Assembly (NCBI RefSeq): GCF_018390645.1 | Contig: NZ_JAHBGC010000005.1 | Span: forward strand, 148,183 to 212,182 | DNA from: Ancylobacter dichloromethanicus | Lineage (GTDB): Bacteria; Pseudomonadota; Alphaproteobacteria; Rhizobiales; Xanthobacteraceae | Direction: 5' to 3' | Length of the DNA: 64,000 nt | Shown: piece after piece, positions 17,410-29,656 of the stretch | Layout: each line of letters starts with the position of its first letter | Position numbering within the stretch: the first letter of the stretch is position 1 | Program-made: the position numbers and the translations under genes | The notes under the pieces: model-generated | Seen by the model: the letters and a program-made list of their open reading frames with translations, nothing else | What the model was told of the DNA's origin: nothing | Database searches by the model: none

Positions 17410-18291
17410 ATGCGCTTTGCGGCACTGGCGGATCGGGACTGGCGCACCGGCTGGGCCTTCGCCGCCCCCGGCCTCGTCACCCTCGCCATCGTGATGGGCC
17501 TGCCGCTGGTCTATGCGGCGCTGATCTCGGTCTCGTCGCTCACCCTCTTGAAGCCGATGCTGCAGCCCTTCACCGGGGCGAAGAACTTCGTCGTCGTGAT
17601 GGGCGACCCGCTGTTCTGGGACGCGCTGTGGCTGACCATCAAATATTCCGTCGTCACGGTGACCGGTGAATTCGTGCTCGGCCTCGGCGTCGCGCTGATG
17701 CTCAACCGCGCGGTGACACTGAAGCCGGTCTATTTCGCCATCCTCACCATTCCCATGGCGATGTCGCCGGTGAGCGTGGCGCTGATCTGGCGCATGCTGC
17801 TGCAGCCCAATCTCGGCATCGCCAACCAGTTGCTGGAGAGCCTCGGCCTGCCGCGGGTCGACTGGCTCGGCAATGCCGATATCGCTTTGTGGACCATGGC
17901 GGCGATCGACATCTGGCAGCAGACCTCCTTCGTCATCCTGATCCTCGCCGCCGGCCTCGCCTCGCTGCCGCGCGACCCCTATGAGGCGGCCGAGGTGGAT
18001 GGCGCCTCGCCGCTGCAGCAGTTTTGGTACATCACCCTGCCGATGCTGAGGCCGGTGGCGGCGATCGCGGTGATCATCCAGCTCATCAACGAGTTCCGCA
18101 CCTACGACCTGCCCTACATCCTCACCAAGGGCGGGCCGGGCAATTCCACCGAGGTGCTCAGCTTCTTCGCCTATCGCCGGGCCTTTCTCGGCCTGCACCT
18201 CAATGAAGGCGCCGCCGCTGCCTTCGTGCTGCTGCTGATCGTGCTCGGCCTCACCGTGCTGTTCTTCGCCACGCTGGAGCGCCGGCGCTGA
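17410..18291 (+). CDS. Sugar ABC importer permease (MalF type)
   Basis: Inner-membrane permease, 293 residues from ATG 17410 (an upstream ATG at 17305 would place the start before the intergenic hairpin and add non-homologous sequence). First membrane helix is GWAFAAPGLVTLAIVMGLPL. The EAA loop is EAAEVDGASPLQQFWYITLPML, followed by FRTYDLPYILTKGGPGNSTE, the usual MalF-type loop with the GGPG motif. About six helices. It completes the importer and ends 15 bp from the convergent glpK stop. Partner of the MalG-type subunit at 15130. Confidence 0.93.
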   Translation: MRFAALADRDWRTGWAFAAPGLVTLAIVMGLPLVYAALISVSSLTLLKPMLQPFTGAKNFVVVMGDPLFWDALWLTIKYSVVTVTGEFVLGLGVALMLNRAVTLKPVYFAILTIPMAMSPVSVALIWRMLLQPNLGIANQLLESLGLPRVDWLGNADIALWTMAAIDIWQQTSFVILILAAGLASLPRDPYEAAEVDGASPLQQFWYITLPMLRPVAAIAVIIQLINEFRTYDLPYILTKGGPGNSTEVLSFFAYRRAFLGLHLNEGAAAAFVLLLIVLGLTVLFFATLERRR

Positions 18292-18306
18292 CGGCGCCGG
18301 GCGGGC

Positions 18307-19809
<1,503 letters not shown>

Positions 19810-19883
19810 GTTGCGCTCCGCGGAAAGGCCTCATCCCGCGAGGATTTGTGCCTGTCCGGGATGGATGTCCATGTCGGGCGGGG

Positions 19884-19903
19884 ATGCCGCCGGGCGGCGG
19901 CAT
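19884..19903 (-). other. Hairpin in glpV-glpK intergenic region (8-bp stem)
   Basis: Perfect inverted repeat ATGCCGCC / GGCGGCAT with a GGGC loop. Lies downstream of glpV and upstream of glpK in the direction of transcription. No poly-T, so not a classical terminator; likely an RNA-processing or stability element. Confidence 0.6.
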
Positions 19904-19918
19904 GACGGGAAAAGGATC

Positions 19919-19943
19919 GTCCCGGACGGCGGGCGCCCGGGAC
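19919..19943 (-). other. Second hairpin in glpV-glpK intergenic region (7-bp stem)
   Basis: Arms GTCCCGG (19919-19925) and CCGGGAC (19937-19943) with an 11-base loop. Together with the hairpin at 19884 it follows the glpV binding-protein gene, matching the pattern after the other binding-protein genes in this window. Confidence 0.55.
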
Positions 19944-19994
19944 GAGGTGCCGGGACCGCGAGGCGGCCCCGGCGTGGCGATCATCTCATCGTTT

Positions 19995-21752
19995 TCAGTT
20001 TTGGTTTGGCGGAGTAGCGGGCCAGGAGTTGATGAGGGTGTCGTAATCGATCGTCTCGCCCTGGGGCTTTTCGTTGGCGAGCTTGGGCTGCGGCGCCAGG
20101 TTGCCGGACTCCTTGGCGAGGTTGACCCAGTATTCCATCGGGTGCTTCTCGTTGAGCTTGGGGCCGCATTCGCCCTGGACGCCGGCCTTTTCGAGCCGGG
20201 CCATGACCGATTCCTGGGCTTCGGCGAGGGCGGTCATCGCGTCCTGCGGGCTCTTGGCGCCGGACGAGGCGTCGCCGATGGCCTGCCACCAGAGCTGGGC
20301 CAGCTTGGGGTAGTCGGGCACGTTGGCGCCGGTGGGCGACCACTGCACGCGGGCAGGCGAGCGGTAGAACTCGATCAGGCCGCCGAGCTGGGGCGCGCGC
20401 TCGGTGAAGCTCTTGTCCCAGATGTCGCTCTCGCGGATGAAGGTGAGGCCGACATGGCTCTTCTTCAGCGAGACGGTCTTGGAGGTGACGAACTGGGCGT
20501 AGAGCCAGGCGGCCTTGCGACGCTCAACCGGGGTGGATTTGAGCAGAGTCCAGGAGCCGACATCCTGGTAGCCGAGCTTCATGCCGTCCTTCCAGTAGGC
20601 GCCCTTGGGGCTCGGGGCCATGCGCCATTTCGGGGTGCCGTCGGCGTTCATCACCGGCAGGCCGGGCTTCACCATGTCGGCGGTGAAGGCGGTGTACCAG
20701 AACATCTGCTGGGCGATATTGCCCTGGGCGGGCACCGGGCCGGCCTCGGAGAAGGTCATGCCGGCGGCCTGGGGCGGCGTGTACTTCTTCAGCCACTCGA
20801 TATACTTGACGATGGAGTAGACGGCGGCGGGGCCGTTGGTGTCGCCGCCGCGCTCGACGGTGGAGCCGGTGGGGCGGCAGCCTTCCATGCGGATGCCCCA
20901 TTCGTCGACCGGCTTGCCGTTGGGCAGGCCGCGGTCGCCATTGCCGGCCATGGAGAGCCAGGCATCGGTGAAGCGCCAGCCGAGCGAGGGGTCCTTCTTG
21001 CCGTAGTCCATGTTGCCATAGACCTTGACGCCGTCGATCTCCTTCACGTCATTGGTGAAGAAGTCGGCGATGTCCTCATAAGCGGACCAGTTGAGCGGCA
21101 CGCCGAGCTCGTAGCCGTACTTGGCCTTGAACTTAGCCTTGATGTCCGGATTGGTGAACCAGTCGTAGCGGAACCAGTAGAGGTTGGCGAACTGCTGGTC
21201 GGGCAGCTGATAGACCTTGCCGTCCGGGGCGGTGGTGAAGGAGATGCCGATGAAGTCCGGCAGGTCGAGGGTGGGAGAGGTGACGTCCTTGCCCTCGCCG
21301 GCCATCCAGTCGGTCAGCGGCACCGCCTGCTTGTAGCGGAAATGGGTGCCGATGAGGTCGGAATCGTTCACCCAGGCATCGTAGATGTTCTTGCCCGACT
21401 GCATCTGGGTCTGGATCTTCTCGACCACGTCGCCTTCCTGGATGAGGTCGTGGGTGAGCTTGATCCCGGTGATCTCGGAGAAGGCCTTGGCGAGGACCTT
21501 GGCCTCGTATTCATGGGTGGTGATGGTCTCGGAGACGACGTTGATCTCCATGCCCTTGAACGGTTCGGCGGCCTTGATGAACCATTCCATCTCCTTCATC
21601 TGCTCTTCCTTGGAGAGCGTGGAGGGCTGGAATTCACTGTCGATCCACTTCTTGGCGGCGGCCTCGTCGGCCCGTCCCGGGGCGGCGAAGGCGATCAGCG
21701 CCATGGCGCTGGCGGCCAGCAGAAGCCGGCCTCGGCTCTTTGACGGCAACAT
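19995..21752 (-). CDS. glpV: Glycerol ABC transporter substrate-binding protein GlpV
   Basis: Periplasmic glycerol-binding protein of the GlpSTPQUV importer described in Rhizobium. At 585 residues it is longer than ordinary sugar-binding proteins, as is usual for GlpV. Signal peptide ends at GRA (about residue 28). Mature features include KKWIDSEFQPSTLSKEEQMK near the start, INVVSETITTHEYEAKVLAK and DAWVNDSDLIGTHFRYKQ. A strong GGGAGGAAAG ribosome-binding site precedes ATG 21752. Genes for the small membrane protein, two permeases and two ATPases lie upstream in order. Two hairpins separate it from glpK. Confidence 0.95.
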   Translation of the reverse strand: MLPSKSRGRLLLAASAMALIAFAAPGRADEAAAKKWIDSEFQPSTLSKEEQMKEMEWFIKAAEPFKGMEINVVSETITTHEYEAKVLAKAFSEITGIKLTHDLIQEGDVVEKIQTQMQSGKNIYDAWVNDSDLIGTHFRYKQAVPLTDWMAGEGKDVTSPTLDLPDFIGISFTTAPDGKVYQLPDQQFANLYWFRYDWFTNPDIKAKFKAKYGYELGVPLNWSAYEDIADFFTNDVKEIDGVKVYGNMDYGKKDPSLGWRFTDAWLSMAGNGDRGLPNGKPVDEWGIRMEGCRPTGSTVERGGDTNGPAAVYSIVKYIEWLKKYTPPQAAGMTFSEAGPVPAQGNIAQQMFWYTAFTADMVKPGLPVMNADGTPKWRMAPSPKGAYWKDGMKLGYQDVGSWTLLKSTPVERRKAAWLYAQFVTSKTVSLKKSHVGLTFIRESDIWDKSFTERAPQLGGLIEFYRSPARVQWSPTGANVPDYPKLAQLWWQAIGDASSGAKSPQDAMTALAEAQESVMARLEKAGVQGECGPKLNEKHPMEYWVNLAKESGNLAPQPKLANEKPQGETIDYDTLINSWPATPPNQN

Positions 21753-21809
21753 GGGTCTTTCCTCCCGTTTCTTCCCAGAATTCCACGGCTTGGTGCCGTT
21801 TAGGCGAAT

Positions 21810-22127
21810 TCACACGAGGCGGAACACCGCCAGCGCGTAGACAAGGCAGAGCGCGAGCGCCCAGCCCAGATTGGGTCCCACCAAAGCGAGCCAGGCGAGA
21901 TTGATGAAGGCGCTGCCCAGCAGGGTGATGAACAGCCGGTCCCCGCGCGTGGTGGGGATGCGCAGCACGCCGACGCGGGCGCGCTCGGGCTTCCACAGGG
22001 CGAGCACGGTGAAGGTGGCGAGCAGGCTGGCGATGACGGCGAAGAACGCCGCGGTCGGCCAGGTCCAGGCCATCCAGGCGGTGTTCTCGGCGAGCCTTTC
22101 GAAGAAAGGCGAGGGAGCGTTTTCCAT
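21810..22127 (-). CDS. glpU: Small integral membrane protein GlpU (DUF2160)
   Basis: A 105-residue membrane protein of the DUF2160 family that accompanies the rhizobial glycerol ABC importer. Three to four predicted membrane helices: around 18-44 (WMAWTWPTAAFFAVIASLLA), 66-84 and 86-103. Start ATG 22127 was chosen because it gives the conserved MENAPSPFFERLAENTAWMAW beginning region; a much longer upstream frame is antisense-like noise overlapping glpQ. Lies 11 bp after glpQ. Its molecular role is not established; it is presumed an accessory subunit of the permease complex. Confidence 0.9.
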   Translation of the reverse strand: MENAPSPFFERLAENTAWMAWTWPTAAFFAVIASLLATFTVLALWKPERARVGVLRIPTTRGDRLFITLLGSAFINLAWLALVGPNLGWALALCLVYALAVFRLV

Positions 22128-22138
22128 GGCGTCCTCGC

Positions 22139-24977
<2,839 letters not shown>

Positions 24978-24988
24978 GGTGCTCTCCC

Positions 24989-26101
24989 TCAGGCCGCCGC
25001 GGCGTCGCGGGCGGGGGCGATGGCGCGTCCGTCAGCGTCGAACAGCAGGATGTGGCGGGGGTCGATCAGCACTTCCACCGGCGCGCCCGGCTCCAGCCGG
25101 CGCACGCCGCCGACCAGCGCGGTGAGGCGCGTCTCGCCCATGTCCATGTGCAGGAAGCTCTCCGAGCCGGTGACCTCGGTCACGGCGATGGTGGCGCCGA
25201 GGCGGATGAGACCGTCACCCCCGGGGGCGCGCTCGGCGGCGGCGATGTCCTCCACCTCCAGATGATGGGCGCGCACGCCGATCGTGCAGGCGCCGTCCGG
25301 CACCCGCGCCAGCGCGCCACGGGCGGGCAGCACGGTGCCGTTCTCCAGCAGCACCGTATGGGCCTGCCGGGTGACCCGCAGCGTGTTGAGCGGCGGATCG
25401 GAGAACACCCGCGCGGTGGCGAGATTGGCCGGCCGGCGATAGATGTCGGCGGTCGGGCCGAACTGGGTCACGCCGCCCTCCAGCAGCGCGGCGGTCTGCC
25501 CGCCCAGCAGCAGCGCCTCGGTCGGCTCGGTGGTGGCGTAGACGAACACCGCGCCGGTGGAGGCGAAGATGCGCGGCAGTTCCTCGCGCAGTTCCTCGCG
25601 CAGCTTGTAGTCGAGATTGGCGAGGGGCTCGTCGAGCAGCACCAGATCGGCCCGCTTCACCAGCGCCCGGGCGATGGCGGTGCGCTGCTGCTGGCCGCCC
25701 GACAGCGCCAGCGGGGTACGCCCGAGATAGGGCTCCAGCTTCAGTAGCCCCGCCGCCGCGGCCACCCGCTCCTCGATCTCGGCCCGGGAAAGCCCGGCCA
25801 CGCGCAAGGGCGAGGCGATGTTCTCATACACGGTCAGCGAGGGGTAGTTGATGAACTGCTGGTACACCATCGCCACCGAGCGCTTCTTCACCGGCAGCCC
25901 GGTGACGTCCCGCCCCTCCACCCGCACCCGGCCGGAGCTCGGCACGTCCAGCCCCGCCATCAGACGCATCAGAGACGTCTTCCCCGCAAGCGTCGCCCCC
26001 AGAAGAACGTTCAGACTCCCACGCTCAAGACGAAGCGAGACATCGCGGATGTGGGGGACGCCGCGCACGCTGCGCGAGACGTGGTCGAGTTCCAGTGTCA
26101 T
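24989..26101 (-). CDS. glpS: Glycerol ABC transporter ATPase GlpS
   Basis: Second ATPase, 370 residues from ATG 26101, which overlaps the glpD stop (ATGA). The signature LSGGQ (133-137) is canonical, but Walker A reads GATLAGKTS (35-43) instead of GPSGCGKST, and the H-loop histidine is replaced by Thr191 (YATTEPTEAL). So its own nucleotide site is probably weakened while its signature can complete the GlpT Walker A site. A longer upstream start was rejected because it would overlap glpD with arginine-rich noise. C-terminal regulatory region includes TIGVRAHHLEVED. Confidence 0.93.
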   Translation of the reverse strand: MTLELDHVSRSVRGVPHIRDVSLRLERGSLNVLLGATLAGKTSLMRLMAGLDVPSSGRVRVEGRDVTGLPVKKRSVAMVYQQFINYPSLTVYENIASPLRVAGLSRAEIEERVAAAAGLLKLEPYLGRTPLALSGGQQQRTAIARALVKRADLVLLDEPLANLDYKLREELREELPRIFASTGAVFVYATTEPTEALLLGGQTAALLEGGVTQFGPTADIYRRPANLATARVFSDPPLNTLRVTRQAHTVLLENGTVLPARGALARVPDGACTIGVRAHHLEVEDIAAAERAPGGDGLIRLGATIAVTEVTGSESFLHMDMGETRLTALVGGVRRLEPGAPVEVLIDPRHILLFDADGRAIAPARDAAAA

Positions 26102-27648
26102 TGCGCAATCCCCCGCAGCGAGGCCGGCGCCGCGCGCTGCGACACGCTTTCGGCCATGAAGGCGTCGAGCGCGGCGGTCTCGTCGGACGAGAAGCGCAGG
26201 CCGAGCTTGGAGCGCCGCCACAGCACGTCCTCGGCGGTGCGGGCCCATTCCTCGCGCATCAGGTAGCGCACTTCCGCCTCGGTCAGGTCGGCGCCGAAGA
26301 CACGGCCGAGATCATGCGTGGAGCGGGCGCCGTCGAGAATGCGCATGGCGCGCGTACCATAGGCGACGACAAGGCGGCGGGCGAGATGCTCGTCGAGCCA
26401 GGGATGGGCGCGCAGCAACTGGGCGACCACGCGTGGCTGGTCGGTGACGGCGAAGTCACCGCCCGGCAGCGGCGCGGTGCCGGTCCACGAGGCCTTGGAG
26501 GCGGCGGGCAGATAAGGGGCGAGTTTCTGCATCGCGTGCTCGGCGAGGCGGCGATAGGTGGTGATCTTGCCGCCGAACACGGAGAGCACCGGCACGCGCC
26601 CATCCTGATCGTCGAGTTCGAGCACGTAGTCGCGGGTGGCTTCCTGCGCCTTGGAGGCGCCGTCATCATAGAGCGGGCGCACGCCGGAATAGGTCCACAC
26701 CACGTCGCCAGGCGTCACCGGCTGGCGGAAATACTCGCTGGCGGCGGCGCAGAGATAGGCGATCTCCTCCTCGCTCGCGACCGGCCGGGTGGGGGTGCGG
26801 CCGAAATCGCGGTCGGTGGTGCCGATCAGGGTGAAGTCGTGCTCATAGGGGATGGCGAAGATGATGCGTCCGTCCGCGTTCTGGAAGATGTAGGCGCGGT
26901 CGTGCTCATAGAGCCGGGGCACGACGATGTGGCTGCCTTGCACAAGGCGGACATTGGCCGGCGAATTGGCCCGCAGCACATGCGCGAGCACCTCATGCAC
27001 CCAGGGGCCGGCGGCGTTGACCAGCACGCGGGCATTGACGACGCGGCGGGCGCCATCCTGCTCGAATTCGACACGCCAGGCCCCGTTCTCGCGGCTTGCC
27101 GAGACGACGCGCGTGCCGCGTCGGATGTCGGCGCCCCGCTCGGCGGCGTCGAGCGCGTTCAGCACCACGAGGCGGCTGTCCTCGACCCAGCAGTCGGAAT
27201 ATTCGAAGGCACGGCGGTAGCCCTCACGCAGCGGCCGCCCGGCGGGGTCGCGGGCAAGATCCAGCGTGCGGGTCGCCGGCAGACGCTTGCGCCCGCCAAG
27301 GTGATCATAGAGGAACAGGCCGAGGCGCAGCAGCCAGGCGGGGCGCAGCCCGGCATGGTGCGGCAGCACGAAGCGCAGCGGGCGGATGATGTGCGGGGCG
27401 ATGGCCCACAGCACCTCGCGCTCGGCCAGCGCCTCACGCACGAGGCGGAACTCATACTGTTCGAGATAGCGCAGGCCGCCATGGATCAGCTTGGTCGAGG
27501 CGGAGGAGGTGGCGCCGGCGAAGTCGCCCTGTTCGAGCAGAACGACCGACACGCCCCTGCCGGCCGCGTCGCGGGCGATGCCACAGCCATTCACGCCCCC
27601 GCCGATGATCGCAAGGTCGTAAATCTCGTCCAGCGCGCGAGCGTTCAA
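26098..27648 (-). CDS. glpD: Glycerol-3-phosphate dehydrogenase, aerobic
   Basis: FAD-dependent, membrane-associated oxidation of sn-glycerol 3-phosphate to DHA phosphate with transfer of electrons to quinone. 516 residues. FAD-binding IIGGGVNGCGIARDAAGRG near 14-32; family signature SSASTKLIHGGLRYLEQYEF follows. Also typical are GTTDRDFGRTP and VFGGKITTYRRLAEHA. The start is a TTG at 27648 with GGGAG seven bases upstream; no better ATG fits. First gene of the glycerol operon, with a promoter region holding an inverted repeat pair. Product joins glycolysis at the triose level. Confidence 0.96.
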   Translation of the reverse strand: MNARALDEIYDLAIIGGGVNGCGIARDAAGRGVSVVLLEQGDFAGATSSASTKLIHGGLRYLEQYEFRLVREALAEREVLWAIAPHIIRPLRFVLPHHAGLRPAWLLRLGLFLYDHLGGRKRLPATRTLDLARDPAGRPLREGYRRAFEYSDCWVEDSRLVVLNALDAAERGADIRRGTRVVSASRENGAWRVEFEQDGARRVVNARVLVNAAGPWVHEVLAHVLRANSPANVRLVQGSHIVVPRLYEHDRAYIFQNADGRIIFAIPYEHDFTLIGTTDRDFGRTPTRPVASEEEIAYLCAAASEYFRQPVTPGDVVWTYSGVRPLYDDGASKAQEATRDYVLELDDQDGRVPVLSVFGGKITTYRRLAEHAMQKLAPYLPAASKASWTGTAPLPGGDFAVTDQPRVVAQLLRAHPWLDEHLARRLVVAYGTRAMRILDGARSTHDLGRVFGADLTEAEVRYLMREEWARTAEDVLWRRSKLGLRFSSDETAALDAFMAESVSQRAAPASLRGIAQ

Positions 27649-27686
27649 GGCGTGTCTCCCGGCGCGCTGCTTTATGTCAGCAGCGC

Positions 27687-27754
27687 TTTCGTTTTTATCT
27701 TCACATGGACGCTATACGAAACCATTTTGGCCCGCAATAGCCATAAAAGCGAAA
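27687..27754. promoter_or_regulatory. Inverted TTTCG-type half-sites, putative GlpR-like operator for glp operon
   Basis: TTTCGTTTTTAT at 27687-27698 and its inverted near-copy ATAAAAGCGAAA at 27743-27754 (11 of 12 matching after reverse complement). A further inverted GAAAC-type half-site lies between them. Position is 39-106 bp upstream of the glpD start. Such sites resemble DeoR-type glycerol repressor boxes, but no glpR gene is adjacent, so the regulator would be encoded elsewhere or be the DeoR protein at 11963. Confidence 0.4.
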
Positions 27755-27979
27755 GAATCGAACCTTCATTTAGGTGCAATGCAGCAATTGTGGCTTTTCC
27801 CTGGCATGCCAATCATGCCCATGTCCGCCTCTTCCCGAACGGCCCGCCAGCCCGAATACCGTGCCGTCCGCGCCTAGGTCGCGCGGTTGCGGCTTCCGGC
27901 CGGCGCCCTGCCGCGCCGGCCGGGCGGTTCGCCGGCGTCGCGCGGACGGTTCCCCCGCACCGCTGCGCTGCAGCAACGA

Positions 27980-28004
27980 ATTGCTCTTGTCATGTTGAGC
28001 AAAT
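27980..28004. promoter_or_regulatory. Inverted repeat upstream of the second ABC cluster
   Basis: ATTGCTC (27980-27986) and GAGCAAA (27997-28003) form an inverted repeat with 10 bases between the 6-bp TTGCTC/GAGCAA arms, about 100 bp before the binding-protein start. Size and symmetry fit a dimeric repressor site; regulator unknown. Confidence 0.4.
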
Positions 28005-28105
28005 GAGACATAACTAAACATAAAGCTAAATTGATCCGACGCTGATCGTGTCGGCTTAAGCCAAATGGAGGGGGCACAAAGCCCCTCGTTCTCTGGGAGG
28101 AGAGC

Positions 28106-29428
28106 ATGCTGAAGCAGTGGATACCCCTTCTCGGGGCGACGGCCGTCTGTGCGTTCATGTCCGCGCCGCAGGCGGCGAAGGCCGAACAGCTCACGCTGTG
28201 CTGGGCGGCCTGGGACCCGGCCAATGCGCTGGTCGAACTGTCCAAGGACTTCACCACCAAGACCGGCATCGACATGAAGTTCGAGTTCGTCCCGTGGACG
28301 AGCTATGCCGACCGCTTCCTCAACGAACTCAACTCGCGCGGCAAGCTGTGCGACCTCATCATCGGCGACAGCCAGTGGGTTGGCGGTGCCGCCGAGAACG
28401 GCCACTACGTGAAGCTGAACGACTTTTTCGCCAAGGAAGGCATCTCGATGGATGACTTCGTTCCCGCGACGGTCGTCGGCTATTCTGAATGGCCGAAGAA
28501 CACGCCGAACTACTGGGCGCTGCCGGCCATGGGCGACGTGGTGGGCTGGACCTACCGCAAGGACTGGTTCGAGCGCCCGGAAATCCAGAAGGAATTCAAG
28601 GCCAAGTATGGCTGGGACCTCGCCGCGCCCAAGACCTACGACCAGCTCAAGCAGATCGCCGAGTTCTTCCAGAAGCGCGAGATCGACGGCAAGACCGTCT
28701 ATGGCGCCTCGATCTACACCGAGCGCGGCTCGGAAGGCATCACCATGGGCGTGACCAACGTCCTGTACGATTGGGGCTTCATGTATGAGAACCCCAAGAA
28801 GCCCTACGACATGCAGGGCTATGTGAACTCGCCGGACGCGGTGAAGGGCCTCGAATTCTACAAGGCCCTTTATGATTGCTGCACCCCGCCGGGCGCCTCC
28901 AACGTCTACATGGTGGAATCGGCCGACGCCTTCAAATCCGGCCAGGTGGCGATGCAGATGAACTTCGCCTTCACCTGGCCCGGTCTCTACAAGGACGAGA
29001 AGGTCGGCGGCGATCGCATCGGCTTCTTCCCCAACCCGGCGGAGAAGTACCACTTCGCCCAGCTCGGCGGGCAGGGCATCTCGGTCGTGTCCTATTCCGA
29101 CAAGCGCGACGCGGCGCTGCAATACATCAAGTGGTTCGCCCAGCCGGACGTGCAGGCCAAATGGTGGCAGCTCGGCGGCTATTCCTGCCTGAAGGCGGTG
29201 GTCGACGCCCCCGACTTCAAGACCAGCCAGCCCTATGCGCCGGCCTTCCTCGAATCGATGGCTATCGTGAAGGATTTCTGGGCCGAGCCCTCCTATGCCG
29301 AGCTGCTGCAGGCGATGCAGAAGCGGGTGCATGACTATGTCATCGCCGGCAAGGGCACGGCGAAGGAAGCGCTCGACGGCCTTGAGAAGGACTGGACCGA
29401 GATCTTCGAGGAAGACGGCAAGATCTGA
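28106..29428 (+). CDS. Extracellular solute-binding protein, second (glycerol-like) ABC importer
   Basis: Periplasmic binding protein of 440 residues. Signal peptide ends AKA at about residue 26. Mature start EQLTLCWAAWDPANALVELS, then FTTKTGIDMKFEFVPWTSYADRF, typical of family 1 binding proteins. Strong ribosome-binding site GGGAGGAGAG before ATG 28106. It begins a run of genes up to 40185 that includes two permeases, a small membrane protein, two ATPases and two dihydroxyacetone kinases. The ligand is therefore probably a small polyol or ketose (DHA, glycerol, erythrulose or tetritol); this is inference from neighbours. Confidence 0.93.
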   Translation: MLKQWIPLLGATAVCAFMSAPQAAKAEQLTLCWAAWDPANALVELSKDFTTKTGIDMKFEFVPWTSYADRFLNELNSRGKLCDLIIGDSQWVGGAAENGHYVKLNDFFAKEGISMDDFVPATVVGYSEWPKNTPNYWALPAMGDVVGWTYRKDWFERPEIQKEFKAKYGWDLAAPKTYDQLKQIAEFFQKREIDGKTVYGASIYTERGSEGITMGVTNVLYDWGFMYENPKKPYDMQGYVNSPDAVKGLEFYKALYDCCTPPGASNVYMVESADAFKSGQVAMQMNFAFTWPGLYKDEKVGGDRIGFFPNPAEKYHFAQLGGQGISVVSYSDKRDAALQYIKWFAQPDVQAKWWQLGGYSCLKAVVDAPDFKTSQPYAPAFLESMAIVKDFWAEPSYAELLQAMQKRVHDYVIAGKGTAKEALDGLEKDWTEIFEEDGKI

Positions 29429-29454
29429 CGCCCCGAAGGGGAAGCGGGCGAAGG

Positions 29455-29568
29455 CCTGCGTGCTTCGAGACGCGGGGTGCTACCGCCCCGCTCCTCAGCA
29501 TGACGAGCGAGCCTATGACGCCGTCGTCAACCTGAGGTGAGAGCGAAGCGAACCTCGAAGGACGCAGG
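29455..29568. repeat. Palindromic intergenic repeat of rhizobial type
   Basis: A 114-bp imperfect palindrome. The left end reads CCTGCGTGCTTCGAG and the right end, reverse-complemented, CCTGCGTCCTTCGAG. Inner elements CCTCAGCATGACG and CCTCAGGTTGACG also pair. Sequences combining TGCTTCGAG, CCTCAGCATGACG and CCTGAGGTGAGAG are a familiar dispersed repeat class in Rhizobiales intergenic regions. It lies between the binding-protein and permease genes, where it would form a large RNA hairpin. Confidence 0.8.
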
Positions 29569-29656
29569 AGTTCCCCACGCGCCTCGCCGCCAGATAGCGA
29601 CCCGGCCGAGCTGTCGGATCGGGTCGCCCCTCTCGCTGACCACATCGGATGCGACC

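Larger units (their letters stand above)
27649..28105. other. 457-bp divergent intergenic region between glpD and the second ABC cluster
   Basis: No convincing gene. The stretch from about 27670 to 27790 and the stretch 27970-28060 are much more AT-rich than the surrounding genes and probably hold the two divergent promoters. It contains TTTCG-type half-sites on the glpD side and an inverted repeat on the binding-protein side (listed separately). Just before the binding-protein gene there is a potential leader hairpin (GAGGGG at 28068 with CCCCTC at 28082-28087) followed by a strong GGGAGGAGAG ribosome-binding site. Confidence 0.7.

Noticed and set aside
27674..27877. 67-codon open frame in the glpD/ABC divergent intergenic region
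   Set aside because: No ribosome-binding site, no homologue recognised and it overlaps the probable promoter elements.
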